DNA of 59,238 nucleotides from Candidatus Rokuibacteriota bacterium. Lineage in GTDB: Bacteria > Methylomirabilota > Methylomirabilia > Rokubacteriales > CSP1-6. Below the pieces are notes generated by a model that ran no database searches, had not been told where the DNA came from, and was given only the letters and a program-made list of their open reading frames with translations. This document shows, in pieces, positions 52,643-59,238 of the stretch. The DNA lies in assembly GCA_016184365.1 (NCBI GenBank), contig JACPCW010000112.1:1-59238 (forward strand), written 5' to 3'. A program made the translations under genes and the position numbers. The first letter of the stretch is position 1. Each line of letters opens with the position of its first letter.

Positions 52643-53065
52643 TCAGCGCGCGCGCGACAACTCGAACGAGCCCCGTTCCGCAGGCAGGGCGCCCTGCGCG
52701 CCGGTGAACTCGCCGGTCAGTCGGTCCGCGTCGATCACACGGACGACGATCGCCCCACCCGCCGGGAGCTCGAAGCGGACGGCGCCATCGACGACGACGC
52801 CTTCCCGTCGAGCGGTCCACGCGTGGCCCGTCGTGAGGAACGTGAACTGTCCGACGACGACGCCGTCGCTGCGGCCGCGCGTCAAGATCATCTCGAGTGG
52901 GCGCGGCCGGGAGTCGGGCGCGGCCGTCCACTGTCCCGTCCACGCGCCGACGAGCGCGGCCGCGTCGGCTGGGCCGCTGCGCGCGGCCGCACGCACGTCG
53001 CCGCCGTGCGCGGTTCCGCAAGGCGCCATGATGAGCATCAGTACGAGGATCGGCATGCGATGCAT
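52643..53065 (-). CDS. small secreted beta-rich protein
   Basis: 140 residues. Signal peptide MHRMPILVLMLIMAPCGTAH, then a beta-sandwich-like domain (AALVGAWTGQWTAAPDSRPR, VVVGQFTFLTTGHAWTARRE, GAIVVRVIDADRLTGEFTGA). Resembles small lipocalin-like periplasmic proteins but no name can be given. AAGGA stands 8-9 nt before ATG 53065. It sits just after DUF748. Confidence 0.75.
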   Translation of the reverse strand: MHRMPILVLMLIMAPCGTAHGGDVRAAARSGPADAAALVGAWTGQWTAAPDSRPRPLEMILTRGRSDGVVVGQFTFLTTGHAWTARREGVVVDGAVRFELPAGGAIVVRVIDADRLTGEFTGAQGALPAERGSFELSRAR

Positions 53066-53118
53066 GTGGTCATTCCTTTCCGCGCGGAGGTCGGCGACGC
53101 GTCACCGGCATCGCCGCC

Positions 53119-56100
53119 TCAACGCTCCGGCAGCAGCTCGAACTCCACGCGCCCCTCGTCAGCGGTGATCGTCGCCGGCGCGTCGCGCGCGACGATGCGG
53201 CCGGTGTCGATACCGGCGGCTTCGATCAGCGCCTCGCGGGCCGTGGTGACCCGGCGAGCCGCCAGGCCCTTGATCCCGGGATCGGGACGCGGCAGCGCGT
53301 TCGCGAGGACGGCCATCGCGTCGTCGGGCTCCGGCGGCGCTGACTGTCCCGGGAATTCGTGCTCGTAGAGCGCGCGCGCCGCCTTCCCGAACTCGTCGAT
53401 GCCGCGCTCCCGCTGGATCGCCTGCACGCGAGCGGTGATGCGCTGCGCACGGAGCGCGCGGCGGTCCTTGTCGCTCACGGCGGCGGAGAGCGCGATCCGC
53501 ACGTGCGGCGAGGCCCGGAGAAAGTCCGCGACGCGCTGGACCTGCTTCGCACCGGCAGGTGAGAGCGCCGCGCTGCCCGGCTCGAACGTCACCGGGTCGA
53601 TGGCGACACTGATCTCCTCGCCGTCGGCGCCGCGCCGGAAGATCTTGCCGATCGCCCGGAACGGTCCGGTGACGAGCCGGGTGACGACGTTCCGCAGCGC
53701 GGTCCCGATCGCGTCACCGAAATCCCATTGCGGCGAGCTGAACCGGCCCTCGAGCGGGACCGACAGATGGATCTCGCCGCGACGGTCCTTGAGCAGCGAG
53801 ACGACGAGCCCGAGCGGCAGACCGACGAGCCGGTCCGGCGAGTCGCTCGCCGGCTCCACGGACAGCCGCTCGACGACGACCTCGTTCGTGGCTTCCAGCC
53901 GGTCGCCGACGACGCGGTAGTGCACGCGCGTCGTGAGGCGGCCGCTCGTCGCGATCCACGCGATGAAGCGCTCGAGGTACGGGTTCGTCCGCGGCACGTC
54001 GAAGCCGCGCAGCTGGCCGGCGAGGTCCAGGAAGAACGGGTCCCCGAACGGCGCGATCTCGCCTTCGAGCGCGAGCGCGGCGTCGGCGCCGACGATCCCG
54101 TGCAGCGTCACGTCGGCGCGGGCGTCGTCGAGATTCGTGAGCCGCTCGACCGTCATGCGGAGCTGCGTCACTTCCTCGGAGAAGAACGGACGCGACGAGC
54201 GGTCGATGAAGCGCACGTCACCGTGGTCGATCTCGAGCCGGCCGATCGTCACCGCGACGTCCCGGTCGTCGCCGGCGGGCGCGTCGTGCGATGCGGCCCG
54301 CTCTGCCTCCGGCCGCGCGTCGTCGTCGCCGCCGCGGCCGCGATCCGCGGGTTGCGCGCCGTCGGGCGTCAGCATGCGGCGCAGCGGGAAGCTGCCGTCG
54401 TCCTCGCGCACGATCAGCATGGACGGTTCGTGCAGGACGAGGCGATCGACCGTGACGGCCGCCGGCCACGCGGTGTGCACGCCGTGACCGGCGTCGTCGA
54501 GGACCGGCCCGGCTTCGTCGGGGCGGTCGGAGCGCGGGGGGGTCTGGGGGGCCATGTCGGGGCCCCCCAGGCGGATATCAACGCCGCTCGCGTCCGCCTC
54601 GGCGACCGTCACCGGCGGCCGGTCGTCGGGGCCGACCTCGAGCCGCCGCGCGCGCATCGTGCCGCGGAGATGGATCTCGGGATCCGGTCCCAGCGTCCCG
54701 TCCAGCGCGAGCTCGGCGTCGGCACGGCCGCGCACCGGCGCCGGAATCGGCAGCAGCCGCGCGATCGGCTCCACGGCGGCGTCGCGGAGCGACACGGTCC
54801 CGTCGACGACCCGCGAGCGGAGCTGTACGCGCGCATCCGCCGCCAGCGCGCCGGACTCCGGCAGCTTCGCCTCGAGATGCAGCCGCGCCGGCTCGTCGCC
54901 GGGCCACTGCACCTCCTCGGCGACGGCGGTCATCGACGGCACGCTGATGCGGCGTGGCGGCGAGACGCTGCGGTCGATCACCGCCGGCGAGCCGGTCGCC
55001 GTGACGCGCGCGACGGCGAGCACGTCGTCCTTCGCGACGAAGTCCTTCACCGCGAACGTCAGACGCTGATCCGTGAGGAACGGGTCCGGCTCACCGCGCC
55101 GGCGCAGCGCGATGTCGCTCGCGACGCCGGCGCCGTTCACGACGACGCCGGTGGCGCGGTCGTGCGCGAAGTCGACCGTGGTGTCGACGCGGCCGGCGAC
55201 CGTGACGGCGCTGTCGGGCGGCAGGTACGCGTTGAGGCGCGTGAGGTCGATGTCGCTGAAGGTGGCGTGTGCCCGGGCGGCGAGCGTCGGGATCTCGATC
55301 GACCCTCTCAGCGTCGAGCTGCCGCCACCGGCGACCGTCCCGCTCGCCTCGATGCGCGCCGTCGCCGGCCCCGGCCAGGCGCCGTCCTCGACGACCACGC
55401 GCAGCGCGCTGAAGTCGAACGGTTCGCGGGTCCACTCCGCGGGCACCATGACGCGCGGGGCACCGGTCACGATCGAGCGCGCCACGCGGACGGCGCCGTC
55501 CTTGATGCTGAGGCCGGTCACGGCGACGTCGAGGCTCGGGTCGGTGAGGAATGCGTCGCCCTGCCCGCGGCGCACGAGCACGAGGTCGGCGACGGTCGCC
55601 GTGCCGTCGATCGCGACGCCCGTCTCCCGTGCGTGCGTCAGCTCGACGCGCGCCGACGCGCGGCCGCCGGCAAGCGCGAGCGGCGCGTTCCGCGGGAAGT
55701 ACGGCGTGAAGCGCGTGAGGTCGACGTCCGCGACGCGCGCTTCGACCTGACCGGCGAGCGTATCGGGCCGGATGGCGCCGCTCACCGACGCGGTCCCGCC
55801 ATCGGCAAGCGCGGCATCGACGGCGATCTGCGCCGGGCCGCGCACCGGCCATGCCGCACCGGTGACGCGCGCGGTGAGCTGCCGCAGCTCGAAGCGCTGC
55901 GCCGTGTCGCCGGTGGCGTCGACGATCGTCGGAGCGCCGGCGAGCGTGATCGTACCGGCCGCGACCTCGCCGTCGCGCACGGTGACCTTCGCGAGCGTGC
56001 CGGTGAGCCGCCGGTCGCGGACGAGCGGCGGCGACTGGCCGCGCCGTCCGAGCGCGAGGTCCACGACGGTGAAGTCGCCGCGCGCCGTCAGGGCCGTCTC

Positions 56101-57315
56101 GTCTGCGTCGACGTCGAGGCTCGCGGCGAGACGCCCGCCGTCGAGCGTCACGACCGCGTCGCCCGGCAGCCAGGCGCGTACGAGGGACAGGTTCGCGCGC
56201 GCGACCGTCACGGCGAGATCGGCCGCGAACGGATGGAGGATCGCCGTTCCGCGGGCCGCGACCTGTCCGTCGTCCGGCAAGCCGGCGCTGAAGGTCAGCC
56301 GCGCCGCGGGACCGCGGGGATACCGCGCGTCGTCGAGCACGAGGTGCACGGGCGCGATGTCGAGCCCGTGCGGTCCGGCGCGCGCGTCGACGACGGTCGC
56401 GGACATCCGGAGCTCCAGGCGCTCGGCGTGTCCGACGCCATCGCGCCACGTCAGCGCGCGCGCGGTCATCGTCGCCTGCGGAACGCGCAGGAAGGGTGCG
56501 TCGTCGGCGCCGCGCACCAGGACGGCGTTGGTGACCGTCGTGCGTCCCGAGGCCGTGGCTCCGTCGCGCGCGTGATACCGGCCTTCCGCGCGCGAGGTGA
56601 GCTCGCCGCCGGTCACGACCACGGCCGCGTCCGGCGGGATGTAACGCCGGACGCGGTCGACGTCGAGTCCCGCGACCGCGGCGACGAAGCGCGCGCTCAG
56701 CGGGCGCACCGCGATCTCGGTCAGCTCCACGCCGGCCCGTCCGCCGGCGACCGTGAACGTCAGGCGCGCCCGTCCGCCCTCGTGGTGCGTGCCGACGTCG
56801 TGCATCTCGAGCGCGAGTGACCCGGCTTCCCAGACGTGGGTCGGATCCGCCTCCGCATCGTCGAAGACGATGCGCCCGCCGCTCATCGTGAAGTGGTCCA
56901 CCATGACGGGCCGCCGCGCCGCCGGCGGTCGCGCGAGGAGACGCGCGACGATGTCTTCGATGTTGAGCTCGCCGCGCTCGTCGCGGCGAAGCCGGATGAC
57001 CGGCGCCTCGACGTCGACGCTCGCGAGGTCGATCCGTCCGCGCACGAGGGCCCCGAGTCCGAAGCGGACGTCGAGCCGCGCGATCTCCGCGACCGGCGGG
57101 CGGTGGCCGGCGCCGGCGATGCGCACGTCGCGCAGCACGAGATGGCGCGTGAACAGGTTGACGTCGACGTCCGCGATCCATGTCTCGCGGCCGGTCAGCT
57201 GCTCGATCTGTCGGACCGTCAGCGCGCGAACGACGGCCGGCAGGGCCGCGAGCGCCGCCACGATGAGGAGCGCCGCGACAGCGGCGATGAGGAGCGCGGC
57301 GCGGCGCCGGCGCAT
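53119..57315 (-). CDS. AsmA-like DUF748 protein, giant
   Basis: 1398 residues. An N-terminal transmembrane helix (ALLIAAVAALLIVAALAALP) anchors a long chain of beta-rich repeats typical of AsmA/TamB/YhdP-like inter-membrane proteins. Repeating blocks such as VDLTRFTPYFPRNAPLALAG and IDLTRLNAYLPPDSAVTVAG recur about every 140 residues. The C-terminal OmpA-like part reads ISVAIDPVTFEPGSAALSPA and VRIALSAAVSDKDRRALRAQ. Such proteins move phospholipid to the outer membrane. Copy C of the palindromic repeat lies in frame at about residues 914-930. ATG 57315; GTG 57324 possible. Confidence 0.9.
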   Translation of the reverse strand: MRRRRAALLIAAVAALLIVAALAALPAVVRALTVRQIEQLTGRETWIADVDVNLFTRHLVLRDVRIAGAGHRPPVAEIARLDVRFGLGALVRGRIDLASVDVEAPVIRLRRDERGELNIEDIVARLLARPPAARRPVMVDHFTMSGGRIVFDDAEADPTHVWEAGSLALEMHDVGTHHEGGRARLTFTVAGGRAGVELTEIAVRPLSARFVAAVAGLDVDRVRRYIPPDAAVVVTGGELTSRAEGRYHARDGATASGRTTVTNAVLVRGADDAPFLRVPQATMTARALTWRDGVGHAERLELRMSATVVDARAGPHGLDIAPVHLVLDDARYPRGPAARLTFSAGLPDDGQVAARGTAILHPFAADLAVTVARANLSLVRAWLPGDAVVTLDGGRLAASLDVDADETALTARGDFTVVDLALGRRGQSPPLVRDRRLTGTLAKVTVRDGEVAAGTITLAGAPTIVDATGDTAQRFELRQLTARVTGAAWPVRGPAQIAVDAALADGGTASVSGAIRPDTLAGQVEARVADVDLTRFTPYFPRNAPLALAGGRASARVELTHARETGVAIDGTATVADLVLVRRGQGDAFLTDPSLDVAVTGLSIKDGAVRVARSIVTGAPRVMVPAEWTREPFDFSALRVVVEDGAWPGPATARIEASGTVAGGGSSTLRGSIEIPTLAARAHATFSDIDLTRLNAYLPPDSAVTVAGRVDTTVDFAHDRATGVVVNGAGVASDIALRRRGEPDPFLTDQRLTFAVKDFVAKDDVLAVARVTATGSPAVIDRSVSPPRRISVPSMTAVAEEVQWPGDEPARLHLEAKLPESGALAADARVQLRSRVVDGTVSLRDAAVEPIARLLPIPAPVRGRADAELALDGTLGPDPEIHLRGTMRARRLEVGPDDRPPVTVAEADASGVDIRLGGPDMAPQTPPRSDRPDEAGPVLDDAGHGVHTAWPAAVTVDRLVLHEPSMLIVREDDGSFPLRRMLTPDGAQPADRGRGGDDDARPEAERAASHDAPAGDDRDVAVTIGRLEIDHGDVRFIDRSSRPFFSEEVTQLRMTVERLTNLDDARADVTLHGIVGADAALALEGEIAPFGDPFFLDLAGQLRGFDVPRTNPYLERFIAWIATSGRLTTRVHYRVVGDRLEATNEVVVERLSVEPASDSPDRLVGLPLGLVVSLLKDRRGEIHLSVPLEGRFSSPQWDFGDAIGTALRNVVTRLVTGPFRAIGKIFRRGADGEEISVAIDPVTFEPGSAALSPAGAKQVQRVADFLRASPHVRIALSAAVSDKDRRALRAQRITARVQAIQRERGIDEFGKAARALYEHEFPGQSAPPEPDDAMAVLANALPRPDPGIKGLAARRVTTAREALIEAAGIDTGRIVARDAPATITADEGRVEFELLPER
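54526..54575 (-). repeat. palindromic repeat element, copy C (in frame inside DUF748)
   Basis: Core hairpin CTGGGGGGCC-ATGTCGG-GGCCCCCCAG (10 bp) with the same flanks as A and B (GAGCGCGGGGGGGTCTGG). On the minus strand it reads RLGGPDMAPQTPPRSDRPDE without a break in the frame, so the element is tolerated inside the coding region. Confidence 0.8.
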
Positions 57316-57329
57316 CGGCCTCACCCGGC

Positions 57330-59120
57330 TCAGCGCGCGGCCGCGGCGCGCGCCGGCTCGTGCGCGGGCTCGATCCACCACGTATCGAAGCCGAGCGCGT
57401 ACGGCGGCGAGACGGCAGGCCGGCCGAACTTGTTCCAGTAGGCGACGCGGAAGACCGACAGATGCCAGTGGGGGATCAGGTAATGGTTCCACAGCAGCAC
57501 ACGGTCGAGCGCGCGCGTCCGGACGACGAGGCTCTCGCGATCCGGCGCGGCGATGAGCCGCGCGACGAGGTGATCCACGGCCGGATCGGTGATACCGGCG
57601 AGGTTGCGGCTGCCCGGCTGGGACGCCCGCGCGGACGTCCAGTAGTCGACCTGCTCGTTGCCGGGGGACAGTGACTGCGGCCATACCGCGACGGTCATGT
57701 CGAAGTCGAAGTGCTCGAGACGGTGCTCGTACTGCGCGCTGTCGACGGTCCGTACGCGGGCGTCGACCCCGAGACGCTCGAGCGCCTTGGCGAAGTGCAG
57801 CGCGACGCGCTCGAACGACGGGTCGTTCAACAGGATCTCGAAGCTCAGCGGCCGGCCCGTGCGCGCGTCGACCAGGCGGAAGTCGCGCACGACCCAGCCC
57901 GCCGCCCGCAGGAGCTCGAGGCCCGCGGCGAGCGCGCGGCGCCGCTCGAGCGGTCCGTCCGGCGACGGCGGCCGGTATTCGCGCGTGAAGACCTCGGCCG
58001 GCAGCCGGTCGCGGAACGGCGTCAGGAGCGCGAGCTCGGCGGCGCCGGGCCGGCCTCGCGCCGCGAGCTCCGAGTTCGAGAAGTAGCTGCGTGTCCGGGA
58101 GTAGGCTCCGTAGAAGAGGTGCTCGTTCATCCACGGAAAGTCGAACGCGTGGGCCAGCGCATGGCGAACACGACGGTCGCGAAAGATCTCGCGCCGCGTG
58201 TTGTACACGAAGCCCTGCATGCCCGTCGGAATCCGGTGCGGGATTTCCTGCTTCACGATGCGGCCGTCGGCCGCGGCCGGCACGTCGTACGCCGTTGCCC
58301 AGTGCTTCGCGATGTTCTCCTGCCGGAAGTCGTACGCGCCCGCCTTGAACGCCTCGAGCGCGACCGTCGCGTCGCGGTAGTACTCGTGCTGGATCCGATC
58401 GAAATTGTGGCGTCCCACGTTGACCGGCAGCCGCGCGGCCCAGTAGTCGGCCACACGGCGGTATGTCACGGACCGGCCGGGATCGACGGCCTCGACGCGG
58501 TAGGGCCCGCTGCCGAGCGGCGCGGCCAGCGTCGTTGCGTCGAAGCTGCGGCCGCTCCAGTACCGCCGTGACAGCACCGGCATCTGGCCGACGATGAGCG
58601 GCAGCTCGCGGTTTTCGCCTTCCGCGAACGTGAACTTCACGCGCCGCGCGCCGAGCGCGTCGGCACGCCGGACGCGCGCGTAGTAGGCGCGGTAGAAGGG
58701 ATGACCCTCGGCGCGCAGGGCCTCGAACGTCCACACGACGTCGTCGGCCGTGATCGCCGTGCCGTCGTGGAAGCGCGCCTCGGGCCGCAGCGTGAAGATG
58801 ACCCACGACCGGTCCGGCGGCGTCTCGACGCGCTCGGCGACGAGTCCGTACGTCGAGAAGGGCTCGTCCGCGGACGCGACCATCAGCGTATCGAAGGTGG
58901 CGTGAATGCCGGCGGCGGCCCTGCCGCGCAGCACGAACGGGTTCAGCGTGTCGAACATCCCGATCGCCGCGAGCGCGACCTCGCCGCCCTTGGGTGCGCT
59001 CGGCGAGGCGTACGCGAAGTGCGCGAAACCGGCGTCGTATTTCAGCTCCCCGTACATCGAAAGCCCATGCGCGACGCGGCCGGTCTCCTCTTGGGCAGTC
59101 CGCGCGGACGTCGTGCACAC
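57330..59120 (-). CDS. YejA-like extracellular solute-binding protein
   Basis: 596 residues, typical for family-5 peptide-binding proteins. The start region GLSMYGELKYDAGFAHFAYA, the repeat GMFDTLNPFVLRGRAAAG, the middle GTAITADDVVWTFEALRAEG, and the end GNEQVDYWTSARASQPGSRN, as in YejA of the microcin-C/oligopeptide importer. The formal start is GTG 59120, but the frame is open upstream and encodes a hydrophobic stretch LSLLIAGILVC, a probable signal peptide, so the true start may be a non-ATG codon further up. It lies 14 bp before DUF748. Confidence 0.88.
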   Translation of the reverse strand: MCTTSARTAQEETGRVAHGLSMYGELKYDAGFAHFAYASPSAPKGGEVALAAIGMFDTLNPFVLRGRAAAGIHATFDTLMVASADEPFSTYGLVAERVETPPDRSWVIFTLRPEARFHDGTAITADDVVWTFEALRAEGHPFYRAYYARVRRADALGARRVKFTFAEGENRELPLIVGQMPVLSRRYWSGRSFDATTLAAPLGSGPYRVEAVDPGRSVTYRRVADYWAARLPVNVGRHNFDRIQHEYYRDATVALEAFKAGAYDFRQENIAKHWATAYDVPAAADGRIVKQEIPHRIPTGMQGFVYNTRREIFRDRRVRHALAHAFDFPWMNEHLFYGAYSRTRSYFSNSELAARGRPGAAELALLTPFRDRLPAEVFTREYRPPSPDGPLERRRALAAGLELLRAAGWVVRDFRLVDARTGRPLSFEILLNDPSFERVALHFAKALERLGVDARVRTVDSAQYEHRLEHFDFDMTVAVWPQSLSPGNEQVDYWTSARASQPGSRNLAGITDPAVDHLVARLIAAPDRESLVVRTRALDRVLLWNHYLIPHWHLSVFRVAYWNKFGRPAVSPPYALGFDTWWIEPAHEPARAAAAR

Positions 59121-59147
59121 GAGGATGCCGGCGATCAGCAGAGACAG

Positions 59148-59238
59148 ATGAGAGGCGTGCTCGTTTCCGGGCTCGTTGCCGGGCTCGCCGGCGGGGTCGT
59201 GCTCGCGACATTACTGACGGTCGTGGTGCCGACGACGC
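59148..59238 (+). CDS. start of a divergent gene, truncated by the window
   Basis: From ATG 59148 the frame reads RGVLVSGLVAGLAGGVVLAT, then LLTVVVPTT, a hydrophobic signal or first transmembrane helix. The rest is outside the window. It overlaps the region that would code the signal peptide of the YejA-like gene on the other strand, so only one of the two readings can be right in its full form. Confidence 0.45.
   Translation, partial: MRGVLVSGLVAGLAGGVVLATLLTVVVPTT

Noticed and set aside
53119..59211. 2030-residue minus-strand reading that spans DUF748 and the YejA gene
   Set aside because: Only the first-listed 3' part is DUF748; the N-terminal ~630 residues are an out-of-frame shadow of the YejA-like gene.

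Overview
This is a very GC-rich chromosomal window with frequent GTG starts, Shine-Dalgarno sites of the GGAGG type, and many start/stop overlaps (ATGA, GTGA, TAATG). It carries CoA-ester metabolism (alpha-methylacyl-CoA racemase, enoyl-CoA hydratase, MaoC, thioesterases, acyl-CoA ligase, an ADP-forming acyl-CoA synthetase fused to GNAT), peptidases and hydrolases, SnoaL/NIPSNAP small folds, and at least three genes whose in-frame TGA reads as selenocysteine. This mix fits a soil or subsurface lineage such as Candidatus Rokubacteria (Methylomirabilota). That placement is inference from gene content only: there is no rRNA or ribosomal marker here. I see no intact mobile element, phage or CRISPR array.

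Layout. 1-2860: hydrolase, broken M20 peptidase, RidA and an XRE/MmyB regulator on the minus strand, facing a thioesterase and a metal-binding-like small protein across a palindromic operator. 2861-8977 (minus): FloA/NfeD membrane-organising operon, amidase, TPR fragment, rhomboid protease, PdxH. 9084-13716: FMN alpha-hydroxy-acid oxidase, a protein built of 48-bp repeats, then a minus operon of racemase, Sec-peroxiredoxin and FAD oxidoreductase. 13785-16734: SnoaL, enoyl-CoA hydratase and CocE-type hydrolase in one overlapping operon. 16748-17816: chimeric gene remains and an SDR. 17907-20395: Sec protein of the glycine-reductase B family, NIPSNAP and a UroD-fold protein. 20396-22262: a cytochrome c tail, a DUF59 protein, NnrS and a cupin, which look like the end of a nitrogen-oxide cluster. 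22322-25761: a LysR gene divergent from a Sec persulfide-dioxygenase-like MBL protein and an MFS carrier, followed by chimeric remains. 26194-34853: M20 deacylase, thioesterase, two DNA glycosylases, small genes, SDR, M20 dipeptidase, two nitroreductases, a sigma-54 promoter and MaoC. 34912-46225: oligopeptidase B, acyl-CoA synthetase/GNAT, acyl-CoA ligase, broken murB, class C serine hydrolase, an inactive-looking caspase, HAD and MBL hydrolases. 46277-59238: a GAF protein, a TerC-CorC fusion, AI-2E exporter, chalcone-isomerase-like and secreted proteins, a giant AsmA/DUF748 protein and a YejA-like binding protein.

Two genome-scale themes stand out. First, the three selenoprotein genes each have a bacterial SECIS-like hairpin just 3' of the TGA, with the apical loop 17-26 nt downstream. 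They cover thiol peroxidase, glycine-reductase-like and sulfur-dioxygenase-like folds. Second, the window has several deletion scars in which part of one gene is joined to part of the same or another gene: M20 with itself, IMPase with GlmS, cystathionine synthase with a NifU domain, murB with itself, an orphan cytochrome tail and an orphan M20 tail. A palindromic G/C-rich element occurs three times in the same orientation and in two cases is read in frame as an LG-x-P...TP-rich peptide. The scars could be real genome erosion or assembly error; read mapping would decide.
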